A stretch of 64,000 nucleotides of DNA from Sphaerosporella brunnea (lineage: Eukaryota; Ascomycota; Pezizomycetes; Pezizales; Pyronemataceae): contig VXIS01000226.1 in NCBI GenBank assembly GCA_008704415.1, positions 16,538-80,537 of the forward strand. The letters run 5' to 3'. Within the stretch, counting starts at the first letter, position 1; each line of letters opens with the position of its first letter. Below are positions 34,217 to 45,653 of this stretch, one piece after another. The notes below the pieces were generated by a model. That model worked only from the letters and a program-made list of their open reading frames with translations, made no database searches and was not told the origin of the DNA. The position numbers and the translations under genes are program-made.

Positions 34217-36065
34217 TTAGATGAGGTCGGCAACGTTCCTGTGAAAGAAATGTTAGCAAAAAAAAAAACAAAGCCCAGAGGTAGTACAGGGGGGGACAAA
34301 CATGGGCATCTCCTCGATCTGGGTCGAGTAGAACTGCTCAATCTCTCGCATCATACGGACATCCTCCTAATACGCCATTAGTAGAGTTTTCACATATTTT
34401 GACTCGGAAAATGACTTACCGCGGTGACGAAGTTGATGGCGACACCCTTACGTCCGAAACGACCACCACGGCCGATTCTGTGGATGTAGTTCTCACGGTT
34501 GGCAGGAAGGTCGTAATTGATGACCAGAGAAACCTGCTGGACGTCGATACCACGGGCCAACAGATCGGTAGCAATCAAAACACGGGAAGAACCGGACCGG
34601 AACTCCTTCATGATAAGGTCTCGCTGGTTCTGGTCCATGTCACCGTGCATGGCGGAAACGGTGAAGTCACGAGCAGTGAGCTTCTCGGTGAGCCAGTCAA
34701 CCTTTCTGCGGGTGTTGCAGAAGATGACAGCCTGGGTGATGGTAACAGTCTCGTACAAGTCGGACAGGGTGTCCAACTTCCACTCTTCCTTCTCGACAGC
34801 AATGTAGAACTGCTTGATACCCTCAAGGGTCAATTCGGCCTTCTTGACCAAGATGCGGACGGGGTCACGCATGAACTTGGTGGTGACCTCCAAGACGTCC
34901 TGGGGCATGGTGGCGGACAGAAGAACGACCTGAGTGGAGGCGGGGAGGAGTTGGAAGATATCGTAGATCTGCTCGGTGAAGCCACGCTATACGAACTGTC
35001 AGCACCGCACATTGGGGTAAAAGATTGGCCTGCACGTACAGACAACATCTCGTCAGCCTCGTCGAGGACGAAGAGCTTGATAGCGTCGGTCTTGAGGGCA
35101 CGGCGCTGGATCATGTCGTGGACACGTCCAGGGGTACCGACAACGACGTGGACACCATCCTGGAGGATCTTCATGTCTTCACGGACGACGGTACCACCAA
35201 TGCAGGCATGGCATTCGACCTTCATGAAGTCACCAATGGCGACAACGACCTTCTGAATCTGCTGAGCAAGCTCACGGGTGGGAGCGAGAATCAGAGCCTG
35301 GCACTGTTTGAGGCTCAGGTCGATCTTCTGAAGGACTGAAATAGAGAAAGTGGCGGTTTTGCCAGTACCGGACTGAGCCTGGGCAATAACATCACGGTCT
35401 GGAGAAGTTAGCCTGTGAATCCACAATCCAAGCACCAAGAACGGGGCGGGCAAAACTGGACGTCCAGATTTCGCTCGACCCGGGCTTCATGCGCTCCTGA
35501 TGCCTCGCATCCAGGAATAGTAGGACGGTGGCAACATACTGTTGATGACGGGGAGAATGGCACGCTGCTGGATAGCAGAGGGTCTCTCAAAACTGCATAT
35601 CGCGGGTCAGTGATTGTTTGCGTTGCCAAAACTGGACGGCCGTGGCGATGTATTACCCGTAAGCGTAGATTCCTGTTCACACCAAGTTAGCATCCACTTG
35701 CTCTGGAAGTTATTTTGTGGCGCCACGAGCGAACTTAAAGTTGCCGCCACGCGCAAGGATACCAACCTCTGAGGAGCTCCGGCTTGAGGTCCATGCTGTC
35801 GAAGTTGTCGACAGTCTCATCGTAGTTGGATTCAATTTGTCCCTGCGAAACATTGTGATGCGATTAGCCTGGTGTTTAGTGTTTAAGGTAGCGACCCAGC
35901 CAACCCCTCAGTTCCCCGCAGCAGATGCCGCAGCGCCGCACGTCGAAGCGAAGCAGCGCGAGTTACGAGAGAACTGGCGGACGGAATACGACGCCGTTCG
36001 ACGGCGACCAAGAAGAGACTGGGGGGAGAACCTACCTCGATTTCCTTGAGTCCCTCGGTAGCCAT
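34217..36065 (-). CDS. TIF1: eIF4A, DEAD-box translation initiation helicase
   Basis: ATP-dependent RNA helicase of the cap-binding eIF4F complex. Eight exons: 36065-36036, 35842-35767, 35672-35657, 35592-35540, 35398-35040, 34986-34420, 34366-34302 and 34238-34217, total 395 residues, as expected. Motifs: Q-motif [11 protein letters not shown], Walker [27 protein letters not shown] in [12 protein letters not shown], and helicase C VFCNTRRK-type ([13 protein letters not shown]), [16 protein letters not shown] and [13 protein letters not shown]; the end is MPMNVADLI. The third exon is only 16 nt (IYAYG). The first intron is the longest at 193 nt, as is common in highly expressed fungal genes. 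Confidence 0.96.
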
Positions 36066-36748
36066 GTTGGGCAGTTGTGTGTTGCTTGTTGGTAGATTTG
36101 TTCGTGAAGCGTGCTGCTGTAGATCGAAGTGCTCTGCTACGGTGTAGAGAGGCTTTTTGTAGTGAGATGGTTTGCAGTGGATGTGTGTTGTGGAAAAGTG
36201 GGATGAAGTTGTGGAAATGATATATAGGAAGGGGGGGAAGAGGGGAGTGGGGCAGGCAACGTTTTGTGTTCCCTTTCAATTTTTTTATTTTTTCTACGTG
36301 CAATAGCCAATCATCGCGCGGCTTTCAAGTCAGAAGATGGCTGAGTCATCCAGACAAGCGTGGGGCTTGGTGGCTCAGGCGAAAAGGCAAAAAAGCTGCA
36401 CAGAAATTTCACGCGGAAAGAGTTGGGAGGGGGGAGCGCAGAACCAGCAGAACCAGCGCCCCCCTCCCCCCCCCCAGATTCTTTTTTTTTCGTTCTTTCT
36501 TCTCCTTCTGGCTGGCGGCGGCGGCGTAGGCGGCCAATTTCAACCCCACACGGTAAAGAGGCTTTGCCAACTCACCCCTCCGAGAGGATATTCTAGCTGG
36601 AGTAGAGCAGAGTGAGGATTGTAGAGAAATCCGCCAGGGCCACCTGCGCCGCGGTCGAGTATTGCCTGGCACGCCACACTTGAAGTAGAACGCACCTCCT
36701 CCTCTGCTCACTATCGGCCGCCTTCCGAGCCTCTGCGAACTCCAACAT
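36066..36748. promoter_or_regulatory. divergent promoter region, eIF4A and F-box/JmjC gene
   Basis: 683 bp between divergent start codons. Pyrimidine and T runs and C tracts (36464-36492) are present. No individual control site can be assigned safely. Confidence 0.5.
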
Positions 36749-38516
36749 ATGGCGCCTTCACTCGTTTCTCCCACCCTCGACGATACCCTTCCGTCGAAAC
36801 GTTTAAAGGTTGCGCCGCCAATGCACGACGACGTCAACGATGCATCCGTCGAAATAGAAATTCAACCGCATCCCCTCCTGATTAAGCCGAGCGGCAATGC
36901 GTTCACCTCAGAGTCCAATCTGCGTGACACGTCTTGCGGGCTGTTTGCCCTGTTCCCCGACGAACTGATCCTCCAGGTGTTGGGCTACCTCTCCGAAGAC
37001 GAGTTGAATGCGGTCGGCGCAACCAGCAAAGGGATGTATGGCTTCAGCCGTGCCGAGGAACTGTGGAAATCGTTGTTCATAGAGTATGTAGAGCGCCTCT
37101 CTGTCTCGGTAGTGCAAGCTCGTCGACGTCGCAAATAGAATAAGCTCATCTCAAGAGACGTCGCGAGTGATGCAATTCCTCCGGGTGTGTGGTAGGGGGA
37201 AAAAAAAAAAATAACAAAAAATGAGTCTGACGGGTTCACTTCCAGGTCACCTGCTTGCAAGGAGCACTTCACTTGGAGGGGAACATGGCGTCGAACTGTG
37301 CTCAACCTCTCAGAGACAAGTGAAGCGCGTATTGCGCTGCCAAACCTCTTTTCGGATGCACTGTACCGTCCGTTCCACATGTCCCAGGTTCCGCTGGGAC
37401 CATTCGTCTCCAGGATTCCTCTCCAGAATCAGATCCTTCGGTTCTCGGACATGTCCGCGGAGGAGTTCAACACCAAGTACTCCAACACACCATTCGTGCT
37501 GACCTCTCCGGTCAAGGACTGGCCCGGCTTTGGGGAATGGACGTACAAGACGCTGGTCTCCAAATATGGCGACATCAAGTTCCGCGCCGAGAGCGTGGAC
37601 TGGCGGTTGCGTGACTATGTGGCGTACATGGAGAACCAGAGCGACGAGAGTCCGCTGTACCTCTTTGACCGAGCCTTTGTTGAAAAGACAAACAGTGAAA
37701 TGGAGGCCGGCTTCACCGTGCCCGACTGCTTTGGCAAAGACTTCTTCGAGGTGCTGGGTTCTGATCGTCCAGATCGTCGATGGATGATTTTGGGTCCTGA
37801 ACGGAGCGGAAGTACATTCCACAAGGTAAATACTCCCTCGCTCCTATTTACTTAGCCACCATGACGATGTGCTAACAAGGTAGGACCCCAACGCAACCTC
37901 AGCTTGGAACGCCGTCGTTGAGGGTGAGAAATACTGGATTATGTTCCCGCCGGACTCTCCGCCGCCTGGTGTGTTTGTATCCGAGGACCAGAGCGAGGTT
38001 ACCAGTCCGCTCAGCATTGCGGAGTGGTTGGTTGGTTTCCACAAAGTCGCTCGGCGCATTCCCGGCTGTGTGGAGGGTATCTGCAAAGCCGGCGAGATTT
38101 TGCATGTTCCCTCTGGTATATCATCTTCTCCCTAGCTTAGTGCTCAACGTGAGGGGGATTTAGCATCACTGACATCATATTTAGGATGGTGGCACCTCGT
38201 CGTCAACACCCAGCCATCGTTGGCGCTGACCCAGAACTTTGTGCCCACAACGCGGCTTCCAGCAGCGTTAGAGTTTCTGGACAAGCAGAGGCACAGTATC
38301 TCCGGCTTCAACTGCGAGCGTGTCAAAGATCCATACGCGCTGTTTGTGCAGAGGATGGAGGAGCAGTATCCAGGGGAGCTGAAGAAGGCCATGGAGGCGC
38401 TGGAGGCGAAGTACAACCGGAAGACTAAGTGGGAAATGCTGGTGGAAGATAAGAAGGGCAGCAGTGGCGGGTTTTCGTTTGGATTTGCTGGCGGAGATGA
38501 CAGCGACGATGACTGA
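36749..38516 (+). CDS. F-box and JmjC domain protein (JMJD6-like)
   Basis: Probable Fe(II)/2-oxoglutarate oxygenase fused to an F-box, so it may join an SCF ubiquitin ligase; the hydroxylation or demethylation target is unknown. Exons 36749-37083, 37246-37825, 37884-38115 and 38185-38516 give 492 residues. The F-box is at about residues 70-112 (LFPDELILQVLGYLSEDELN). The JmjC region follows FTWRGTWRRTVLNL and has the iron ligands His and Asp in STFHKDPNATSAWN and the distal His in HVPSGWWHLVVN, with catalytic residues all present. The C-terminal helical part (LEALEAKYNRKTKWEML) ends in a Gly/Asp-rich acidic tail. Intron 1 is 162 nt, the others 58 and 69 nt. Confidence 0.92.
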
Positions 38517-41303
38517 GGCAGATTGGGAGATTTTAAAGACGTCCGGACGTCCGTCATATACCGTTGCCTTTCATGCTGCCCGCGTGGTTTGATGATGCTC
38601 GTTCCCGGTCCGCTTCCGTGAAATACGAAACTGGCGAGCTGCAGAGGCGCGAGTGACTCGATGTGAATGAAACACAATATCTACCATGGCAAGAGGTATG
38701 CCAATCAATCGCAAAAAGAAATGGTGACCCGCCATCTTGACTGCACACCAGCAGCGGCTGCTCCATAGAACGAGACCGATACGTACTGCGGTGCTAGATA
38801 TTTCTAGTAAATTCTGTAGATGTTCAACTCTCCAATGTCCCTCTCCCCAGTACATGCTAATAGCAGACTGGCCTAAATCTGAGAGAAGATGTTCCGATCT
38901 GAACAATATTGCACTATAAACGCTTACATATGTTATACTCTCAGGCCTTCTCACTTAGAAACTAATTAGCTGCGTGCACGTAGAAACGCTCGGACCACCC
39001 CGGCGGCCCCGTGGTGCCGCAGCCCGCTCTGTACTTAAGCTTGAGCAGCACTAGTAGCCGCTCCGGGACTTCGCCTAGAGAGGGGGTAGACTGCCGATAG
39101 AGTGAACTAAAGGGAATTTGAGCTCACGTCTCGCTCCACTGCAACCATTCGCATCATGCTCTTCAAAACACACACACAGTGGTGAGTTAGACACATACAC
39201 ACCCCTCTACGACCCAAAAAGCTGCGAAACAGCTAATCGGAGTAACGATCTGGACTCTGATTCTGTTGGGATGGCTTTGAACAGAACTTGGTTATTCCGA
39301 AGCCAGCCTGCCAGCGGGGGATCTCTACCGGATTCAATGGCTCCCTGGCTTCTATCGTGCTGAGCTGTGTATGAGACCTCCTGGGTCAAGTCACTCCAAA
39401 CTCCGGTCAAAACCCGATGGATCCAAAACTGTAAGGAAGGCTCTAGCTTCTCCAGGGATGCCACACTCTTTGAAACCGTCCCCGAGGGTTAAGGAGCCAT
39501 TCAGATCCAGTCAGTCATGCCGTTCATACTATTTCACTCGGCAGCGCTGGGTTTTTTCGGCCGAGGAGGGCAGCAGCAACTTCTTCATCCCCCGCCACTG
39601 ACTAAGGGTGCTCACAACAAATGCAGGTGGGGCCCTTTTTTCCAATAGCAACTGTGCCTGGACGACTCACATCAGTGACGCGACTAACTGTGCACGAACA
39701 ACAACATGCGGACCTGCACGCTTTGCGGTCAAAAAAAAACGTCTCTCGGATTCTCCTGCACGAAAAGTCCTTTGGCTTGTTTTGGAATCCTTCCTACCGG
39801 TGAAACAGTTCTGCTGCCAAGCAGGCCAGCGGATATGTACCGCGCCTCAATCACCAACCCCAAAAGAGCCCGTCCACATCAATGTCTCACCCTCACATGG
39901 CACATGGCGTGCTCGAAAACTGTGATCAACACAAGTACCTGCACACCTACATAGTCTACCGCTAACCCGCTAGTTAAGGCCGAAAGAAATTCCGATTCGA
40001 GCCACCACTCGCGCCTCTCCGTCCATTGAAACATCTTAAGAATTGGGTGAGAGCTGGAGTAGGTCCTTCCGGAGTTTGCGATTGGGAAGTCTTACCGAAG
40101 CTGCTTGGGATATGCTTTCTTGGAGACTGGGGTAATGAGAGATTGGAGAAGGTATATCCAGCAGCACGCACACGCTTGATATGAGGTTTTGGTAGTTGTG
40201 AGTGATGCGCTATGACGAAGCGGTATCAGCTAGCTTGAGCAAGACATCATGTTTACTTGTACTCACGGCCATTTATCTGGGAGCTGGCATTAGCGAAATA
40301 CATCTGCCTTCTCCACGTTTCCCCAGAAGATCACCGCATACAATAGGGTCCCTCCTTTTCCCCATGATATCGATAATCCAGCGTCAAGCCTTGTAAATCC
40401 ATTTAATCTGCGAGTGAGGTGTCACAGTCGGAAGTGCTGGGATCGGGAATGATTTTTTTTTTGCTCGGGGAAGTTCACCGCGGCTGGCTATTAGATCGTA
40501 GTTACGAACCGGTTTGGATGACAACTGACATTAACATTCTCTCCATTTCCTGCATGAATCTGAACCCTGATCATCACAAACAAAACGGAAGGCTGGGAGA
40601 TACATAGTAGATTGATCGATACCTGCCTGTTCCACTGCAAAGTAAAGTCGTGTCAGTTTTTCGCTCGATGGTTGGAGCTCTCACGTCTACAATTAGGAAG
40701 CACCCTGCCATGCCATGCCATGCCATGCGGGCTGGGTTAAAAACGCGTCATCGACGGCTGAAGGTGGTGGTACCTGCAGCAGGGATTGTGGCGAATTTCA
40801 ATCAATTCTGCTCGTATCGTATCTGGAGGGGTGGGTGAGAGAGGAGAGAGAGAGAGAGGAAAAATGCCGATGTCCTGCCCAGTAACTAGCTGTAAAATTA
40901 AAGCTTAAAGACATTGGCAGGAATGCCAGCTCTCACTAGGCTTGCCCCGAGGTCAATAAGTTTGAGCACATATTGGAAGAGGAGAAGGCTGCGGCTGCAG
41001 CTCTTTCGGTGGCGCCTGAACTTCGAGGACTCAGAGGACGAAGAGTCTGGTGCTCTGAGCTTGCGAAGTTACTGGCGGAAACAACGACGGCTTTATGTAT
41101 CGGGTTCGAATTCATGGGAGCCCAGCGCCGGGAATGACTGTCCATGAAAACGTCAATTCCCATCGCCTAGCGAGATTGCAGGATCAAGGATTCTTAGGGC
41201 GATGTAAAAGATTTGGGATTTGCTTTCGTCTGAGGTATATTCACAAGCATCCCCGGAAAAGAGAGTGCTGGTGATGATCTCAAGGCATTGCAGGCTTTCG
41301 GGG
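38517..41303. other. 2.8 kb without recognised gene
   Basis: No frame here shows a domain or convincing splice structure. Simple repeats are present: a (TGCCA) pentamer tract at 40706-40728 and a GA-rich tract at about 40836-40860. Probably old, decayed repetitive DNA and the 3' end of the F-box/JmjC gene. Confidence 0.5.
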
Positions 41304-43088
41304 TAACGTATATTACCCGGAAGTCGGCTGTGACAGGGATGTCAGACGCCGTCTCCCCAGCGCAATGCTCCGCTTCAAATCACCATTCCACAACAACCAG
41401 CTATCCAATTGCGATCAAACTTGAACTGCTAAAGGTTTACAAGAAACAAAAAAATATGTGTGTATTCAGGCGAACCAAAAACAGAAATCTGCCAGAGACT
41501 TTGCCCTGACACCCACTAGAGTCCTCTCCTGTATTAATACCACTACTTGGAGGTTTTTCCCGGGGGGAGAGCACACTTAGCAGGCTATTGAGCGATCATA
41601 GGCTTCCCCTACACAGCAAAGTCAGTGTGGGTGAGAACACAAGGTGTTGGTGCAGAAAGAAAAGACAACATTTTCCCAGTCAGCCTCGGTGCTGACACCA
41701 CCGGAAGGACGCCGGTATTCCCAAGTAAGAGAGCGGCAAGCTGTCTTAAGTGCTCAAGGAGTTGTAGCGACCACGCACAATGAATTGGAGGCAGCTCTTG
41801 GCGAGTCTGGCAGAGTTGTTGACCTGGGCAATAGGTATTTTATTATGGGGGAGTGGACCGGCTACCAACCATCTCTGAGCCCAAACAGAAAAAAATGTGG
41901 ACATACCCCATACAAGAGTGGATGCCTATGGATGTAAAAAGAAATTAATACTACACATTTTGTGATTTAGACGCTTATCCCTTAAGATTCCCCTGTGGAT
42001 TAGCCGCAACTGCAGCTCTGGTCGTGTCCTGAGCAGGGCACTCCACCCTACGCACCTCTACAGCTAGCACAAGGCCTGTTAATTTTTTGCAAGCATTTCA
42101 ATGCATAGTCTGTACGTTTCAATGCTACCACTGATTGTAATATAATTTTTTAATATTTTTTTTAATATTTTTTTTAAAATTTTTTTTCATACTTTTTTTT
42201 ATGGTGCCCTAGCAAGCAATGAGTCCCATTCCAACTCTCAGGAGACCGTTCATTCTGCAGTACCGCATTCTTCCTTCAAAGTCAAGAGAACTAGGGTTTA
42301 ATAAGCACCGTAGGAGTTGTTTTTGCAGCGCACCAGCCAACGTCCGGCCTACCGCTGAATAAACATCTGTACAGCAACCAGACAGCTGCAGACTTACCCA
42401 GAAATGGTTTTTTTTTAATGCTCAGATACCGGTTCCTGATTTTCACTTCAGCTGGACCAGCATAGGAAGCGGTAAAGTGCCTACGGCCGCTTATACGCTC
42501 CGTAGGTCAATAACCACTCCATACCCAAAATACCCATTGCTCAGGTCAACAACTCTGCAAAACTCGCCCAGAGCCACCTTTAGTTCATCGTGAGTGGTTG
42601 CTACAACTCCTTGAGCACTTGGAATGGCTTGCCGCTCTCTCACTTGGGCATATCGGCGTCCTTCCGCTGGTGTCAGCACCGAGGGTGACTGGGAAAATTT
42701 TGTCAACACTTTTCCAGCTCTCGTTATTTTCTTTCAGAACCAACACCCTCTGTTCTCACCGACACTGACTTTGCTGTGTAGGGAAAACCTATGGCTGCTC
42801 AATAGCCTACTCTCCACTCTGGAAAAACATCCAAGTAGTGGTATTAACACAGGAAAGGACTCTAGCGGGTGTTGGGGCAAAGTCTCCGGATAGACACCCT
42901 GGGTTGGACCTAGAATAGATTTAGACCTTCTCACATATTTTTCTGTTCCATGTAAACCTGCGGCAGTTCAAGTTTGATGGCAATTGGACCGCTGGTTGTT
43001 ATGGAATCGTCATTTGAAGCGGAGCGTTGCGCTGGGGAGACGGCGTCTAACATCCCTGTCACAGCCGACTTCCGGGTAATATACGTTA
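41304..43088. repeat. large imperfect inverted repeat, arms about 560 bp
   Basis: 41304-41856 (plus) matches the reverse complement of 42514-43088 along its whole length, by eye roughly 80-85 percent with several indels. Both arms contain matching peptide-like stretches (YITRKSAVTGM; RQAV/IxSAQGVVATTHxEL). The 657 bp spacer includes a T-rich tract at 42139-42205. The source family is unknown. Confidence 0.8.
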
Positions 43089-44190
43089 ACACATGTACTC
43101 TAGTTCGAGCACGTGATCTGCGCTCTTGGACAGGAACCGTTTGCACCCGAATAGGTAAATCCTGAGAGATCTGCCATGCCAGCCTAAATGGCACGGCTGA
43201 GATTTGTGTGCATGCCTTGCAAGTGTGTATTGCGTACTGCTAAAAAAAAAAAAAAGAACACCCTATTCACCCTGAGTATTAGTATCGGTGCCTGGAGGCA
43301 TTGCACAACCCCAGGCGAGGACATCGATATGTGAGGAAAGTCCAGAACATAGTCCGTTCGTGCAAATGGTCTAACCTAAGCCCTTGTACGATCGGAAGAT
43401 CGTCGGTGGACCCATCAGCTATCAAATAATGTAGAGTATTGTGTGTTCCGACAAACGTCCGGAAAAGGGGATTTCAACCTGATTTTCCGTCCCTTGGCAC
43501 CCACTTTCTCAGACCATCCTAAGCGCTCGCATTCTTGCTAGCACGAACAACACCGATGCGCGCGCCACAGGGCGGCAAGGTGAAACTGACGTGGCTCATT
43601 TCTGGCCCGAATCTTGGTACCCGGTTTCTCGGTCCATTGCAAGCGCTCGCAACCGCTGAACATGACGGCGAGTAAAACACTGGTACCCCCACCATGCTCG
43701 CGGCGAGTGAAACACCGGTAATTTGCCCCCCACCTGCAAGCTGCATCTTACCCTATGTACCAATCACAAAGGAAAGAATCCGAAATATCATCTGCCGCCC
43801 CCCATGCGCTCTATGGGTTCGGAAGACTCACTTAATGCCGCATCTGCAGCAGCCATAACCATCAGCTGTGCCGCCTCCTCCTCGTGGGTTGAATGTCGAA
43901 CAATGAACATTTGCCAGTAAGGGGCCCATGCCATGTGAGTTGCCATTCTTGGCGCAGAGGGGTTGAAAGTTGAACAATGAACATTTGCCGGACCGCTGGC
44001 CGTCCCACAAGAAAAATGTGGGAGAACCCGCGTTAATACCGGATCAGCTTAAAGCCGACTGAGAATAACCAAATCCATAAACATAGCCGCGCCGCCTCCG
44101 CCCCCTGTGCGCGTGACGTTGATTCGAGTGCATCAGCGGTGCCGAACCAAGGAAAGGAGCAGAGATGAGCGTGGTGGGGGTAGTCGTACT
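43089..44190. other. unassigned sequence with short direct repeats
   Basis: Imperfect direct repeats: a 35 bp motif ending AAGCGCTCGCA near 43495 and 43617, and GAACAATGAACATTTGCC near 43898 and 43972. No gene seen. Confidence 0.5.
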
Positions 44191-44196
44191 TATAAA
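44191..44196 (+). promoter_or_regulatory. TATA-like box for the interrupted Myb gene
   Basis: TATAAA lies about 330 bp upstream of the Myb start codon once the first retroelement is removed. It is followed by a pyrimidine-rich leader (44270-44419). Position is suggestive only. Confidence 0.4.
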
Positions 44197-44419
44197 TTAA
44201 GATGTTGCACATTACTCCGGCCCTTACCTTGCAGAGCATCCGCTACCGCAGCGGCGAACCCCAAGCAAATCTCCTCTTTTGAGTCTTTGTTCCTTCTTAT
44301 ATACCTCCGGTTCCTCTTCTCGAACCTACCCCATACTCAGCAACGTTCGGTCTTGTCTTACCTTTGACCTGCAACCACCACTAAAGCGCCACTTTGGGCC
44401 GACGCCACTTCCAACAAAC

Positions 44420-45438
44420 TGTAAAACCACTAGGTTCACTAAACCGCGTACAAGGAAGATAGGCCAAACAGTAATCCTTTTCTAAGGAAAAGACACTTGT
44501 TGGGCGAAGAGCTTTTAGATACGGGATCGGTAAAGATTCGCTAATGGTACGAGTATATTCGTACCGAAGGGAAAATAGGATAAAGATTTCGAAACGAATA
44601 TAGATTGTGTAAACGACAATATTGTTAAGGCTGAACCTCACAATATCCTAACGATGATGTCTGCTAACTCTAGTGGTCTCTCAACTCGAGGGAAATCTCG
44701 CGGGTTATATCCTGACGGATTCGCCTTTGAGCCTCAAAGTTGATTTCCAATCCTCGGACGAACAATTGCCCCGATTGCCACGTAAGGGTACCGAGCTTCT
44801 TTGACTAGCCAGGGATTATAGATAACCCCCACTCCAACTCGGACACTCTTCTGCAGCTATGGCGTGATTGAACGCGTAAGCTTTGATGCCTAGAATGCCC
44901 TATTGAAGTGCCGCAGTAGCTATGACGTGATGACCAATTACCGAAGTGACTTTGGTACTTATCAAGTCTTGTCACAGGTGCTCCCCTCATATACCCACAG
45001 GGTACGTTCCGGTATAACGGTCGGGCGCAACGTGATGTGAGTTATTTTGTACCCTGGAAAAAACTATTTTTCTATGGGAACCGGCAACTAACACACTTTT
45101 TGCCATATAACTCACGGTGAATAACCTGTGACAACTGCAAGTTGTTAGACCAACACAGATGTTATTATTCATTTGTATGCGCACGAATGGTGAGTTATTT
45201 TGTACCCTGGAAAAAACTATTTTTCTATGGGAACCGGCAACTAACTTCACCATCGCCATTATGACGTAAGTCTTGTAACTCTTAGGACACTTCCTAATAG
45301 AGTGGACTTATAGATGATTATACAGCCTCACTGTTGATAATCATCACCGTCAATAAACCGTTAGGTAGCCCTTAAGGTAATGTAGCCATAACTCGTAAGG
45401 GGGTACCAGAAATGGTACTGTGGGAGGTGGGTGTAACA
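44420..45438 (-). repeat. element A 3' LTR
   Basis: 1019 bp. It contains two copies of a 55 bp internal repeat (starting GAGTTATTTTGTACCCTGG, at about 45038 and 45191), shared with the other LTR. Confidence 0.95.
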
Positions 45439-45452
45439 CCACCTCCCCCCTT
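45439..45452 (-). promoter_or_regulatory. element A polypurine tract
   Basis: AAGGGGGGAGGTGG on the coding strand immediately upstream of the 3' LTR, the primer site for plus-strand DNA synthesis. It confirms the element's direction. Confidence 0.85.
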
Positions 45453-45653
45453 ATAAAGGTTTGTCCGCGAACCGCAGTTGTTGGACATGGGGTGTTCTCC
45501 TGCCATCGTAAACTTCGTAAAGAAAAAACAAAAAGAAAAAACTTAACACTGTACCAAAACCTATACAAGGAAAAAATGTACATGACCAGGCGTCTTGTCA
45601 GCCGTTAAAAAACCTGGATCCCCTAATAGCTTCACCAGGAAAAAGGTTCTGAC

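Noticed and set aside
37310..37822. 170-codon minus frame
   Set aside because: Antisense shadow of the JmjC exon.
41095..41120. GGTTCGAATTC as a tRNA T-loop
   Set aside because: No matching acceptor, D or anticodon arms could be folded around it.
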